Below, piece after piece: positions 52,588-62,856 of a DNA stretch of 64,000 bases; positions within the stretch are counted from its first letter, which is position 1; every line of letters starts with the position of its first letter. A program made the translations under genes and the position numbers. The DNA is from Azospirillum rugosum (lineage in GTDB: Bacteria; Pseudomonadota; Alphaproteobacteria; Azospirillales; Azospirillaceae): the NCBI RefSeq assembly GCF_017876155.1, contig NZ_JAGINP010000031.1, positions 1 through 64,000 on the forward strand, read 5' to 3'. Under the pieces are notes generated by a model that was given only the letters and a program-made list of their open reading frames with translations, did not search any database and was not told the origin of the DNA.

Positions 52588-53606
52588 GCGCGGCCCCCCT
52601 TCATGCGGTGGAAGACGCGCTCGATGCCGGCCCCATTCAAGACGGAGGTGATGCCGCCCGGCGCGAACAGGACGATGGCCATCAGGAACAGGCCGATGAA
52701 CAGCATCCAGTGGAACGGGTCGCTGGAGGCCAGGATGTGGTGGATCGTCATGAAGGCGACCGTGCCGATGACAGCACCATAGAGCCGCCCGGTGCCGCCC
52801 AGCACCAGCATGACCAGCGCCTCCGCCGACCAGGAGAAGCTGGCGCTATCCAGCCCGACGATGCCGCTGGTCACCGCGGTCAGCGCCCCGGCCACCCCGG
52901 CGAACACCCCGGCGACGGCGTAGAGCGCCACAAGGTAGCGCTTGGGCGAGCCGCCGAGTGCGGCGACGCGCAGCGGGTCCTCCTTCACGCCGCGGCAGGC
53001 CAGCCCGAAGGGGGAGCGCACGATGCGCCGCGCCACCAGATAGCCCACGATCAGCACGGCCAGCGCAAACAGGTAGGAGGTGCGGCCGTACAGGTCGAAG
53101 CGGAACAGGCCCAGCACCGGGGCCGGGTCGATGCCCGACAGGCCGTCGCTGCCGCCGGTCCAGTCGCGGGCCTTGTTGGCGACCTCCTGCACGATCTGCA
53201 CGACGGCGATGGTCAGCATCAGCAGGGTCAGGCCGCGGGCGTGCAGGATCAAGGCACCGGTCACCAGCGCGATCAGCCCGCCGGCCACGCCGCCGATGGC
53301 CAGCAGCGTGATCGGCTCGTCGACGAGGTTCACCGCGGCGATGCCGGCGGCGTAGGCGCCGGTGCCGAACATGGCCGCCTGCCCCAGCGTGGCGATGCCC
53401 CCGAAGCCGAGCACGAGGTCGAGCGACAGGACGTACAGCGCCGTCGCCGCGATGCGCGTCATCAGCCCCAGGTCGTTGGGGAACAGCCAGAAGGCGGCGA
53501 GCCCGAGCACCGCCATCACCGGCACGGCGGCGCCGTCCAGCGCGGCGCGCCTCAGTCGGCGCCCCGCCGTCTCGCGCCGGGTCCGGTCGGTCGCCACGGC
53601 GCTCAT
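52584..53606 (-). CDS. livM: ABC transporter permease, LivM type
   Basis: A 340-residue permease starting MSAVATDRTRRE, fixed by its four-base overlap with livH. About nine hydrophobic helices are seen (VMAVLGLAAFWLFPN, LGLMTRIAATALYVLSLDLV). GFGGIATLGQAAMFGTGAYA and RSPFGLACRGVKEDPLRVAA are the LivM hallmarks, the latter being the ATPase-contact loop. It pairs with LivH. Confidence 0.91.
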   Translation of the reverse strand: MSAVATDRTRRETAGRRLRRAALDGAAVPVMAVLGLAAFWLFPNDLGLMTRIAATALYVLSLDLVLGFGGIATLGQAAMFGTGAYAAGIAAVNLVDEPITLLAIGGVAGGLIALVTGALILHARGLTLLMLTIAVVQIVQEVANKARDWTGGSDGLSGIDPAPVLGLFRFDLYGRTSYLFALAVLIVGYLVARRIVRSPFGLACRGVKEDPLRVAALGGSPKRYLVALYAVAGVFAGVAGALTAVTSGIVGLDSASFSWSAEALVMLVLGGTGRLYGAVIGTVAFMTIHHILASSDPFHWMLFIGLFLMAIVLFAPGGITSVLNGAGIERVFHRMKGGRA

Positions 53607-54472
53607 GCGCCCCTCCCATGGAAGAAGCCGTGCGGCCAGCGGAACAGGATCAGGATCAGGGCGGCGTAGAAGAAGAACTCGCCGAAGTTCGGGATCAGGT
53701 ACTTGCCCGCCGTGTCCACGATGCCCAGCGCCAGCGCCGCGGCGGCGGAACCGAAGATGCTGCCGGCCCCGCCCACGGCGACCACGGCCAGGAACAGCAC
53801 GATGTAGCGGATGGCGTAGTAGGGCTCCAGCGGCAGCAACTCCGCCCCCAGCACGCCGCCCATGGCGGCGAGACCGGTGCCGAGCGCGAAGGTCGCCATG
53901 TACAGCCGCTCCGTCCGGATGCCCAGCGCCGCAGCCATGTTCGGGTCGTCCACGGCGGCGCGCAGCTTGATGCCGAAGTCCGTGCGCTCCAAGAGCCACC
54001 AGAGGCCGAGGATCGTCGCAGCGCCCATGCCGATGACGAAGGCGCGGTGCGCCGGGATCGACTTCGGCCCGATCGACACGGTGCCGAGCAGCGCGTCGGG
54101 CAGCGGGATGCGCTTCAGCGTCGGCCCGAACAGGTAGTTGATGCCGGCCACGATCACGAAGGTCAGCCCGATGGTCAGCAGCACCTGGCTCAGCTCGTTC
54201 GCGGAGCCGTAAATGCGGCGGTAGAGCAGCCGCTCCATCGGCAGCGTGGCGACCACCGTCACCAGCACCGCCCCCACCAGCGCCGCCGCGTAGGGCAGCC
54301 CCAGCCCCTGTGCGGCGTAGGAGGCGATGTAGCCCGCGACCATGGCGAAGGCGCCGTGCGCCAGGTTGACCACGCGCATCAGGCCCAGCGTGACCGACAG
54401 CCCGACCGAGATGATGAACAGGATCATCCCGTAGGCGGCGCCGTCCACGACGATGCCGAAAACCGTTTCCAT
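53603..54472 (-). CDS. livH: ABC transporter permease, LivH type
   Basis: A 289-residue permease with eight or so hydrophobic segments. GLMRVVNLAHGAFAMVAGYI is the LivH signature, and LRAAVDDPNMAAALGIRTER is the ATPase-contact loop. A family D hairpin repeat lies between its start and the binding-protein gene, so expression of the two parts of the operon may differ. Confidence 0.92.
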   Translation of the reverse strand: METVFGIVVDGAAYGMILFIISVGLSVTLGLMRVVNLAHGAFAMVAGYIASYAAQGLGLPYAAALVGAVLVTVVATLPMERLLYRRIYGSANELSQVLLTIGLTFVIVAGINYLFGPTLKRIPLPDALLGTVSIGPKSIPAHRAFVIGMGAATILGLWWLLERTDFGIKLRAAVDDPNMAAALGIRTERLYMATFALGTGLAAMGGVLGAELLPLEPYYAIRYIVLFLAVVAVGGAGSIFGSAAAALALGIVDTAGKYLIPNFGEFFFYAALILILFRWPHGFFHGRGA

Positions 54473-54490
54473 GAAGGACTCCCGCCTTAA

Positions 54491-54601
54491 TTCCCTCTCC
54501 CCTCCGGGGAGAGGGTTAGGGTGAGGGGGTCCGGCCGTTGCCGAACTCTTCAGTCCCCCGACAACCCCCTCACCCGACCCTCTCCCCAGAGGGGAGAGGG
54601 A
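54491..54601. repeat. Family D palindromic repeat after the binding-protein gene
   Basis: CCCTCTCCCCTCCGGGGAGA at the left, CCCTCTCCCCAGAGGGGAGA at the right, each a hairpin, with inner GGTGAGGGGGT/ACCCCCTCACC arms and a spacer holding GCCGTTGCCGAAC. The second copy is at 59986-60100. It lies between livK and livH in one operon. Confidence 0.82.
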
Positions 54602-54619
54602 GGATAAGGCGGGAGAGGG

Positions 54620-55816
54620 TTACTTCCCGCCCTTGTAGCCGTAGTCCGGCTGGTCGGGGAAGCTGGCGATTTCCGTGTTCTGGAGCTTGCCGTCCTTCCG
54701 CTCGGTCGCGCGCAGGTAGATGGTCTGGGTGACGTGGCGGGAGTTGGGGTCGATCTTCAGGGGCCCGCGCGGGCTTTCCCAGGCCATGCCCTTGACCGCC
54801 TCCACCGCCTTCAGCCCGTCGGGCTTGCCGCCGGTCGCCTCGACCATCTTGTAGATGACGTGGGTGCCGTCGTAGGCGCCGACCGTGCTGAAGGTCACCA
54901 GGTCGGACGAGCCGAACAGCTCCTTGGCCTTCGCCAGGAGCTGGCGGTTCATGTCGGAATCGTGGGCCTGGCTGTAGTTGAAGGTGGTGGTGATGCCGAC
55001 CGCCGCGTCGCCCAGCGCCGGGAGGTCCGGTTCCTGGGTGATGTCGCCGGGGCCGAAGAACTTGATGCCTGCGGCCTTCAGGCCGGTGTCGCTGAAAGCC
55101 TTGGCGAAGCCCAGCGTGGTCGGGCCGGCGGGCAGGAAGGCGTAGATGGCCTCCGCCCCGGAATCCTTGATGCGCTGCATGAAGGGCGCGAAGTCCGTGG
55201 ACTTCAGCGGCATGCGGATGCTGTCCACGACCTGCCCGCCGCCCTTTTCGAAGGTCTGCTTGAACGCCGTCTCGCCGTCGATGCCCGGGCCGTAGTCGCT
55301 GACCGCGGTCACCACCTTCTTGATCCCCTGCTTGGCCATGTGCTCGGCCAGCGGCACCGTGTTCTGCCACAGGGTGAAAGAGGTGCGGACGTAGCGCGGC
55401 GATTTTTCCGTGATGGCGGAGGTCGCGGCGTTGAAGATGACGCAGGGGATGTTCGCCTCGTCGATCAGCGGGGCGACCGCCAGCGCGTCGGGCGTGAAGA
55501 AGAAACCGGCGAGGTAGCCGACCTTCTCCTTGACGATCAGTTCCTGCGCCAGGGCCTTGCTCTGCGCCGGGTTGGCCTGGTCCAGGTCCTTGTAGACGAA
55601 CTCGATGGTGTCGCCGCCGACCGTCTTGCCGTGCTGGGCCTGGTAGATCTCGATGCCCTGCTTGAAGGTCTGGCCGGCCGTCGCGAAGGGGCCGGAGAAG
55701 GGGGCGATCACGCCCACCTTGATGGTCGCGGCCCAGGCCGTACCGCTGCAGAGCGCCGCGCCGGACGCCGTCACGAACACGGCCCCGAGCAGAGCCCCGC
55801 GCACTGTCTTGGTCAT
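54620..55816 (-). CDS. ABC transporter periplasmic binding protein, LivK/aromatic acid type
   Basis: A 398-residue binding protein starting MTKTVRGALL after GGGAGGGACG, with a signal peptide ending in TAWA-AT. The mature part is a type I periplasmic-binding fold (IKVGVIAPFSGPFATAGQTF, GVGYLAGFFF-like segment, GTHVIYKMVEATGGKPD). Homologues bind branched-chain amino acids or aromatic acids. Position between pobA and the pca cluster and a PcaR-like box at 56029 argue for an aromatic acid. It heads the importer operon. Confidence 0.9.
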   Translation of the reverse strand: MTKTVRGALLGAVFVTASGAALCSGTAWAATIKVGVIAPFSGPFATAGQTFKQGIEIYQAQHGKTVGGDTIEFVYKDLDQANPAQSKALAQELIVKEKVGYLAGFFFTPDALAVAPLIDEANIPCVIFNAATSAITEKSPRYVRTSFTLWQNTVPLAEHMAKQGIKKVVTAVSDYGPGIDGETAFKQTFEKGGGQVVDSIRMPLKSTDFAPFMQRIKDSGAEAIYAFLPAGPTTLGFAKAFSDTGLKAAGIKFFGPGDITQEPDLPALGDAAVGITTTFNYSQAHDSDMNRQLLAKAKELFGSSDLVTFSTVGAYDGTHVIYKMVEATGGKPDGLKAVEAVKGMAWESPRGPLKIDPNSRHVTQTIYLRATERKDGKLQNTEIASFPDQPDYGYKGGK

Positions 55817-56028
55817 CGTCCCTCCCAAATCGTTGTGCCGGACCCCATTCCATGGAAGGAGGCCGGTGTCTCGCCGCTTTCCATCGCCGCTTCCGGCCGC
55901 CACCCTGTTGGCCAGGGTTGTGCGGAACCTTAGTGTCTTGTCGGGCGGCGCGCGACGGTTCCCGTCGCAGCGTTGCGAAAAGCCTAAGCGCGGCGCCCGG
56001 CCCCGTCAAGTGCGATACATAGCTGATT

Positions 56029-56043
56029 GTTCGTTTATCGCCC
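56029..56043. promoter_or_regulatory. PcaR-like box upstream of the transporter operon
   Basis: GTTCGTTTATCGCCC matches 12 of 15 bases of the PcaR-type box GTTCGATAATCGCAC as I recall it, and differs at only one base from the inverted copy at 56966-56980. It lies about 210 bases upstream of the binding-protein start, just beyond the IclR gene stop. Confidence 0.6.
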
Positions 56044-56050
56044 TATTTCG

Positions 56051-56908
56051 TCAGGCCACGGGGGTGCGGACCAGCAGGACGCGCGCTTCCTCCGCCGCGC
56101 GGTGCAGCGGGGGCAGGAAGCGGGCCTCCATCTCCGGGCAGGTGACGCGGGCCGCCTGGGTGCTGGCGTTGATGGCCGCGACCACGCTGCCCGACGCCGT
56201 CCGCACCGGCACGGCGACGGAGCGCAGGCCGAGTTCCAGCTCCTGGTCCACCAGGGCAAAGCCGCGCTCGCGCACCCGCTCGAACTCGCGCCGCAGCACG
56301 TCGGGGTTGGTGATGGTGCGTTCGGTGAAGGCCTTCAGCTCGACGCGCGCGAAATAGGCGTCCAGCTCCGTTTCCGGCAGGTGGGCCAGCAGGACGCGCC
56401 CCATGGAGGTGCAGTAGGCCGGCAGGCGGCTGCCCACGTTCAGGCCGACGGACATGATGCGCTTGGTGGCGGCGCGGGCGATGTAGACGACCTCGTCCTC
56501 GTCCAGCACGGCGGCGGAGCTGGATTCCTGGAGCGTGCCGCTGACCTGCTCGATCAGCGGGTCGAGGATGGTCGCCAGCGGGGCCGAGGACAGAAAGGAA
56601 TAGCCCAGCGCCAGGATCTTCGGCTTCAGGAAGAAGGTCCGCCCATCGGTCCCGACATAGCCCAGCTGCATCAGCGTCAGCAGGCAGCGGCGCGCGGCGG
56701 CGCGCGGCAGGCCGGTGATCTTCGCGATGTCGGCGATGGTCAGGTTCGGGCTGCGTTCCGTGAAGGCGCGGATGACCGACAGGCCGCGGGCCAGCGACGT
56801 CATGAAATTCGGGTCGCCGGCGTTTCCGTCGCGGTCGGAATCCGGAGTTTCGGCGATGTCCGCCGACACGGATGGGGTTCCCCCATGCGTCTTTTTCATC
56901 CCAGCCAT
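56051..56908 (-). CDS. pcaR: IclR-family regulator of the protocatechuate pathway
   Basis: A 285-residue regulator from MAGMKKTHGG after AGGGAAA; the longer frame of 337 residues runs through the promoter region and is rejected. The winged helix spans about 35-95 (LTIADIAKITGLPRAAARRC) and the effector domain ends ARVTCPEMEARFLPPL. Its sequence is of the PcaR/PobR/PcaU branch. It is divergent from pcaIJF, with boxes matching the PcaR type in the gap, so control of pca genes by beta-ketoadipate is likely. PcaR versus a PobR-like role is not decided. Confidence 0.85.
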   Translation of the reverse strand: MAGMKKTHGGTPSVSADIAETPDSDRDGNAGDPNFMTSLARGLSVIRAFTERSPNLTIADIAKITGLPRAAARRCLLTLMQLGYVGTDGRTFFLKPKILALGYSFLSSAPLATILDPLIEQVSGTLQESSSAAVLDEDEVVYIARAATKRIMSVGLNVGSRLPAYCTSMGRVLLAHLPETELDAYFARVELKAFTERTITNPDVLRREFERVRERGFALVDQELELGLRSVAVPVRTASGSVVAAINASTQAARVTCPEMEARFLPPLHRAAEEARVLLVRTPVA

Positions 56909-56965
56909 TTTGTTTCCCTGGTAACTTGTTGGGACCGCGGAAATACTGGGATTTCCCGGCAATAT

Positions 56966-56980
56966 GGGCGATAAGCGAAC
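56966..56980. promoter_or_regulatory. PcaR-like box in the pcaR-pcaI gap
   Basis: Reads, inverted, GTTCGCTTATCGCCC, 12 of 15 to the recalled PcaR box, and lies upstream of the divergent regulator and of the TTGACA element at 57001. Confidence 0.6.
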
Positions 56981-57000
56981 AATAACAACCGAAATCGCCC

Positions 57001-57047
57001 TTGACAAGGGCCGAAGCCGCCTTTCATCATGTTCGAAAAATGAACAT
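57001..57047 (+). promoter_or_regulatory. Promoter and operator of the pca operon
   Basis: TTGACA (57001-57006) is a perfect -35 box with CATCAT at 18-bp spacing as a weak -10. ATGTTC-N7-GAACAT (57029-57047) is a perfect dyad beginning at the -10; its inner 15-mer GTTCGAAAAATGAAC shares 11 of 15 bases with the PcaR box. The start codon of pcaI is 51 bases on. Confidence 0.65.
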
Positions 57048-57097
57048 ACGTGCGGTAATCGCACAGGTTAGACGACGCATGTTGGGAGGGTTATCTC

Positions 57098-57964
57098 ATG
57101 GCGCGGCTCACGCCTCTTCGCGAGGCGGTTTCCGAGATTATCCAGAACGGCGACACGGTGGCGCTGGAGGGGTTCACCCACCTGATCCCGCACGCCGCCG
57201 GGCACGAAATCATCCGTCAGGGCAAGACGGACCTGACGCTGGTCCGCATGACGCCGGACCTGATCTATGACCAGCTCATCGGCTCCGGCTGTGCGGCGAA
57301 GCTGATCTTCTCCTGGGGCGGCAACCCGGGGGTGGGGTCGCTGCACCGCTTCCGCGACGCCATCGAGCAGGGCTGGCCCCGGCCGCTGGCCTATGAGGAG
57401 CACAGCCACGCCGCGCTGGCCAACGCCTATGTGGCCGGCGCCTCGAACCTGCCCTTTGCGGTGCTGCGCGGCTACACCGGGTCCGACCTGCCGAAGGTCA
57501 ACCCGAACATCCGCTTCATCGAATGCCCCTTCACGGGGGAGAAGCTGGCGGCCATCCCCTCGATCCGGCCGGACGTGACGGTGATCCACGCGCAGAAGGC
57601 CGACCGGCGCGGCAACGTGCTGCTGTGGGGCATCGTCGGCGTGCAGAAGGAGGCGGTGCTGGCCGCCAAGCGTGCCATCGTCACGGTGGAGGAGGTGGTG
57701 GACGAACTGGACGCCCCGCCGAACGCCTGCGTTCTGCCACGTTGGGCCGTCGCGGCGGTCTGCCACGTGCCGGGCGGCGCCTACCCGTCCTACGCGCAAG
57801 GCTATTCCGAGCGCGACAACCGCTTCTACCAGGCGTGGGACGCCATCTCCCGCTCGCGGGAGACCTTCACGGCCTGGATCGACCGCCACGTCCGCAACAC
57901 CGCGGATTTCGAGGAGTTCAAGCGCGTCTTCGCCGAGACCGCCAAAAGCAAGGAGGCGGTGTGA
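57098..57964 (+). CDS. pcaI: 3-Oxoadipate CoA-transferase, subunit A
   Basis: A 288-residue class I CoA-transferase alpha subunit (ALEGFTHLIPHAAGHEIIRQ, VTVIHAQKADRRGNVLLWG, VEEVVDELDAPPNACVLPRW). It activates 3-oxoadipate with succinyl-CoA together with PcaJ. GGGAGGG precedes the ATG. It is the first gene of pcaIJF and its stop overlaps pcaJ by one base. The size is at the long end for PcaI (about 230-290). Confidence 0.92.
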   Translation: MARLTPLREAVSEIIQNGDTVALEGFTHLIPHAAGHEIIRQGKTDLTLVRMTPDLIYDQLIGSGCAAKLIFSWGGNPGVGSLHRFRDAIEQGWPRPLAYEEHSHAALANAYVAGASNLPFAVLRGYTGSDLPKVNPNIRFIECPFTGEKLAAIPSIRPDVTVIHAQKADRRGNVLLWGIVGVQKEAVLAAKRAIVTVEEVVDELDAPPNACVLPRWAVAAVCHVPGGAYPSYAQGYSERDNRFYQAWDAISRSRETFTAWIDRHVRNTADFEEFKRVFAETAKSKEAV

Positions 57965-58776
57965 TGGACGCTCCCGCCGTTGATTTCACCGCGACCGAGA
58001 TCATGACCGTCGCGGCCAGCCGCCTGCTGAAGGACGGCACGGTCTGCTTCGTCGGCATCGGCCTGCCGTCCACCGCCGCCAACCTCGCGCGGCTGACCCA
58101 CGCGCCGGACGTGGTGCTGATCTATGAATCCGGCCCCATCGGCGCCAAGCCGACCGTGCTGCCGCTGTCCATCGGCGACGGGGAACTGGCGCTGGCTGCC
58201 GATACCGTGGTCAGCACGCCGGAGATCTTCCGCTACTGGCTGCAGGGCGCGCGCATCGACGTGGGATTCCTGGGGGCGGCGCAGGTCGACCGCTTCGCCA
58301 ACATCAACACCACGGTGATCGGCGACTACGCCAACCCGAAGGTCCGCCTGCCGGGTGCCGGCGGCGCGCCGGAGATCGCCAGTCAAGCGAAAGAGGTCTT
58401 CATCGTGCTGAAGCAGAGCACGAAGGCCTTCGTCAACAAGCTGCCCTTCATCACGTCCGCCGGCTACCTCGACGGCGGGGACGCGCGGGAGAAGGCGGGC
58501 ATTCCGGGCAAGGGGCCGGCCGCGGTCATCACCGACCTCGGCATCCTGACGCCGGACCCGGTGACGAAGGAGCTGACGCTGACCAGCATTCATCCGGGGG
58601 TGACGGTGGAGCAGGTTAAGGGCGCCACCGGCTGGGACCTGAAGGTCAGCCCGGACCTGACGACCACCGCGGTTCCGCAAACTCATGAACTGGAGGCGCT
58701 GCGCGACCTCCTGGCCCGCACCGCCAAGGCGCACGGCCAATCCGGTGGTGGCCAATCCGCCGGTGGGGAGGGTTGA
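57964..58776 (+). CDS. pcaJ: 3-Oxoadipate CoA-transferase, subunit B
   Basis: A 270-residue class I CoA-transferase beta subunit. The catalytic Glu is in IYESGPIGAKP, and CFVGIGLPSTAANLARL is family-typical. The start ATG overlaps the pcaI stop (GTGATG). The C-terminal 15 residues (QSGGGQSAGGEG) are a low-complexity tail not expected for the family. It completes the transferase with PcaI. Confidence 0.92.
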   Translation: MDAPAVDFTATEIMTVAASRLLKDGTVCFVGIGLPSTAANLARLTHAPDVVLIYESGPIGAKPTVLPLSIGDGELALAADTVVSTPEIFRYWLQGARIDVGFLGAAQVDRFANINTTVIGDYANPKVRLPGAGGAPEIASQAKEVFIVLKQSTKAFVNKLPFITSAGYLDGGDAREKAGIPGKGPAAVITDLGILTPDPVTKELTLTSIHPGVTVEQVKGATGWDLKVSPDLTTTAVPQTHELEALRDLLARTAKAHGQSGGGQSAGGEG

Positions 58777-58779
58777 TCG

Positions 58780-59979
<1,200 letters not shown>

Positions 59980-59985
59980 CGGCCA

Positions 59986-60100
59986 TTCTCCCTCTCCCCT
60001 CTGGGGAGAGGGTCGGGGTGAGGGGGCCCCGGCTTCGCTGGTACGTTCGGCAGAAGCGCAACCCCCTCACCCTAACCCTCTCCCCAGAGGGGAGAGGGGA
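59986..60100. repeat. Family D palindromic repeat inside the pca operon
   Basis: CCCTCTCCCCTCTGGGGAGA at the left, CCCTCTCCCCAGAGGGGAGA at the right, spacer with GGTACGTTCGGCAGAAGCGC. Same design as 54491-54601. It lies between pcaF and pcaD. Confidence 0.82.
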
Positions 60101-60123
60101 TTAAGAAAAAAGGAGGGAAACGC

Positions 60124-60921
60124 ATGGCGTTTATTGCCGCCGGGGGCATCACGGTCCATTACGACCTTGCCGGTCCGCCGGATGCCTCGGTCATCCTGTT
60201 CGCGAACTCCATCGGCACAAGCTTCCACATCTGGGACGACATGGTTCCGGAGCTGTCGAAGACTTTCCGTGTGCTGCGTTATGACATGCGCGGCCATGGG
60301 CTGACCGATGCGACGCCGGGCGCCTACAGCATGGACCTGCTGGCCGACGACGCGCTTGCCCTGCTGGATGCGCTGGGCATCGGCCGGGCGCATGTCTGCG
60401 GGCTCAGCATCGGCGGGATGATGGCGCAGAGGCTGGCGGTCAAGGCGCCGCAGCGGGTGCTTTCGCTGATCCTGTGCGACACGGCCAGCGTCATCGGCCC
60501 GCCGGAGGTCTGGGACACGCGCATCGCGGCTATTCAAGAGCGTGGCATGACCGCCATCGCGTCCGGCGTGATGGCCCGCTGGTTCACGCAATCCTTCCGC
60601 ACGGAGCAGGAAGGCCGCGTGCGCGGCTACGTCAACATGGTCGCGCGGACCACGGCGGAGGGCTACATCGGCTGCTCCAGGGCGATCCGCGACGCCGACC
60701 TGACGGAGGGCGACCGGCGCATCGACTGCCCGACGCTGGTCGTCGTCGGGGAACAGGACGTAGCGACTCCGCCCGCCCAGGCCGAGCAGTTGGCCGCGAC
60801 CATCCCCGGCGCGCGCCTCGCCGTCCTGCCCGACGCCGCGCACATCCCCTGCGTGGAGCGGCCGGACGCGATGAACGCCCTGATCCTGGACTTCCTGGGA
60901 GCGACCGGCCATGGCCGATGA
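60124..60921 (+). CDS. pcaD: 3-Oxoadipate enol-lactonase
   Basis: A 265-residue alpha/beta hydrolase. The nucleophile Ser is in CGLSIGGMMAQRL, acid in VGEQDVATPP and His in PDAAHIPCVERP. It hydrolyses 3-oxoadipate enol-lactone to 3-oxoadipate. GGAGG precedes the ATG. It overlaps pcaC by 11 bases. Confidence 0.93.
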   Translation: MAFIAAGGITVHYDLAGPPDASVILFANSIGTSFHIWDDMVPELSKTFRVLRYDMRGHGLTDATPGAYSMDLLADDALALLDALGIGRAHVCGLSIGGMMAQRLAVKAPQRVLSLILCDTASVIGPPEVWDTRIAAIQERGMTAIASGVMARWFTQSFRTEQEGRVRGYVNMVARTTAEGYIGCSRAIRDADLTEGDRRIDCPTLVVVGEQDVATPPAQAEQLAATIPGARLAVLPDAAHIPCVERPDAMNALILDFLGATGHGR

Positions 60922-61318
60922 CCTCTACGAGAACGGCATGGCGGTCCGCCGGGCCGTGCTGGGGAACGCGCATGTGGAGCGCTCCACCCAGCGGGCGACC
61001 GACTTCGATCGGGATTTCCAGCGCTTCATCACCCAGACTGCCTGGGGCTCCGTCTGGACCCGGCCGGGGCTGGACATCCGCACGCGCAGCATGCTGACCA
61101 TCGCCATGCTGGCGGCGCTGGGCCATGAGCATGAACTGGCCCTGCACATCCGCGCCACGCGCAACACCGGCGTGACCCGCGAGGAAGTGAAGGAAATCCT
61201 GATCCAGACCGCCGTCTACGCCGGTGTCCCGGCGGCGAACTCCGCCATCGCGCTCGCCAAGCGGATCTATGCGGAGATGGATGACGAGTTCGACGGCGAG
61301 GACCAGCAGGGAGGCTGA
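60911..61318 (+). CDS. pcaC: 4-Carboxymuconolactone decarboxylase
   Basis: A 135-residue AhpD-fold decarboxylase of normal length (TAWGSVWTRPGLDIRTRSML, ALGHEHELALHIRATRNTGV). It converts 4-carboxymuconolactone to the enol-lactone used by PcaD. It is translationally coupled to pcaD and lies five bases before pcaB. Confidence 0.93.
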   Translation: MADDLYENGMAVRRAVLGNAHVERSTQRATDFDRDFQRFITQTAWGSVWTRPGLDIRTRSMLTIAMLAALGHEHELALHIRATRNTGVTREEVKEILIQTAVYAGVPAANSAIALAKRIYAEMDDEFDGEDQQGG

Positions 61319-61323
61319 CCGCC

Positions 61324-62673
61324 ATGGACGACGTCGCCTGGGGCGATCCGCTGCTCGACCCGCTGTTCACCACGGCACCGGCCGCGGGCCTGTTCGCACC
61401 GCGCGCCCGCCTTCAGGGCATGCTGGACTTCGAGGCGGCGCTGGCCCGCGCGGAGGCCGCGGTTGGGGTCATCCCGGCTGCGGCGGTGGCGGCCATCGGC
61501 AAGGCCTGCAACGCGTCGCTCTATGACCTGAACGCGCTCGGGGGCGAGGCGGCGCTCGCCGGCAACACGGCGATTCCGATGGTCAAACACCTGACCCGCA
61601 AGGTGAAGGAGGCGGACGAGGAGGCCGCGCGCTACGTCCACTGGGGCGCCACCAGCCAGGACGCCATGGACACGGGGCTGGTGCTCCAGTTGCGGGCCTT
61701 CGTCCAGGTGTTGGATGCCGATCTGGAGCGGCTGTGTGGAAGCCTCGCGGACCTGGCGGACCGGCACCGGGCCACGCCGATGGTGGCGCGCACCTGGCTC
61801 CAGCACGCGCTGCCGACCACCTTCGGGTTGAAGGCGGCAGGCTGGCTCGACGCGCTGACCCGTGACCGGGAGCGGCTGGCGGCGGCAAAGGGGCGGCTGG
61901 CGCTCCAGTTCGGCGGGGCGGCGGGGACGCTGGCAGCGCTCGGCGACTGCGGGATGGCGGTGGCGGAAGCCCTGGCAAAGGAACTGGATTTGCCCCTGCC
62001 GGCGCTGCCCTGGCACGCCAGCCGCGACCGGGTGGTGGAGCTGGCGACCGTGCTCGGCCTGCTGGCCGGGACGCTCGGCACGCTGGGGCGCGACCTGTCG
62101 CTGATGATGCAGGTGGAGGTGGGGGAGGCGTTCGAACCGGCGGCACCCGGCCGCGGCGGCTCCTCCACCATGCCGCACAAGCGCAACCCGGTGGCCTCCG
62201 CCGTGCTGCTGTCGGCGGCGGTGCGCGCCCCGGCGTTGGTCGGCGGGCTGCTCGCCGGCATGGTGCAGGAGCATGAGCGGGGCCTCGGCGGCTGGCACGC
62301 GGAATGGCAGGCGCTGCCGGACCTCTGCCAGCTGGTCGCCGGTGCCACCCACCACGCCGCCGACGCCGTCGGCGGGCTGGAGATCGACGCAGAGCGCATG
62401 CGCCGCAACCTCGACCTGACCCAGGGCCTGATCATGGCGGAGGCCGTGACCATGGCGCTCGGCGACCGCATGGGCCGCATGGCCGCCCACAGCCTCGTCG
62501 CCGAGGCGAGCCGCCGCGCCGCGTCGGAAAGGCGGCCATTGCGCGCCGTGCTGGAGGAGGACAAGCGGGTGACGGAGGCGCTGGACAGCAGCGCGCTCGA
62601 CCGCCTCTTCGACCCGCTGGGCTACGTCGGCGCGGCGGATGCCTTCATCGATAGGGTTTTGGGACGGAAATAA
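61324..62673 (+). CDS. pcaB: 3-Carboxy-cis,cis-muconate cycloisomerase
   Basis: A 449-residue member of the fumarase/aspartase superfamily. The signature is GGSSTMPHKRNPVASAVLL, and HWGATSQDAMDTGLVLQLR is typical of PcaB. It lactonises 3-carboxymuconate made by PcaHG. The start ATG follows GGGAGG. A family B repeat separates it from pcaH. Confidence 0.93.
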   Translation: MDDVAWGDPLLDPLFTTAPAAGLFAPRARLQGMLDFEAALARAEAAVGVIPAAAVAAIGKACNASLYDLNALGGEAALAGNTAIPMVKHLTRKVKEADEEAARYVHWGATSQDAMDTGLVLQLRAFVQVLDADLERLCGSLADLADRHRATPMVARTWLQHALPTTFGLKAAGWLDALTRDRERLAAAKGRLALQFGGAAGTLAALGDCGMAVAEALAKELDLPLPALPWHASRDRVVELATVLGLLAGTLGTLGRDLSLMMQVEVGEAFEPAAPGRGGSSTMPHKRNPVASAVLLSAAVRAPALVGGLLAGMVQEHERGLGGWHAEWQALPDLCQLVAGATHHAADAVGGLEIDAERMRRNLDLTQGLIMAEAVTMALGDRMGRMAAHSLVAEASRRAASERRPLRAVLEEDKRVTEALDSSALDRLFDPLGYVGAADAFIDRVLGRK

Positions 62674-62819
62674 CCCCCTCTCCCAGCCCTGCTGGGAGAG
62701 GGAGGGGCCCGCCGTAGGCGGGAGGGTGAGGGCAAGGTTTCTCGGGATAACCAAGCCCTCACCCTCCCACGCCATGGGCGTGGGTCCCTCCCTCTCCCGC
62801 CGTGGGCGGGAGAGGGGGA
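62674..62819. repeat. Family B palindromic repeat inside the pca operon
   Basis: CCCCCTCTCCCAGCCCTGCT and GGGAGAGGGAGGGGCCCGCC at the left, CCCTCACCCTCCCACGC and CCTCTCCCGCCGTGGGCGG at the right, with a TTTCTCGGGATAA spacer. It lies between pcaB and pcaH. Confidence 0.8.
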
Positions 62820-62856
62820 TGGCAACACAAAAAAAGTCTTTCAGGAGGAAGCACCC

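Noticed and set aside
57001..57270. An 89-codon plus-strand frame overlapping the pca promoter and pcaI
   Set aside because: Its start lies on the -35 element and it is out of frame with pcaI.
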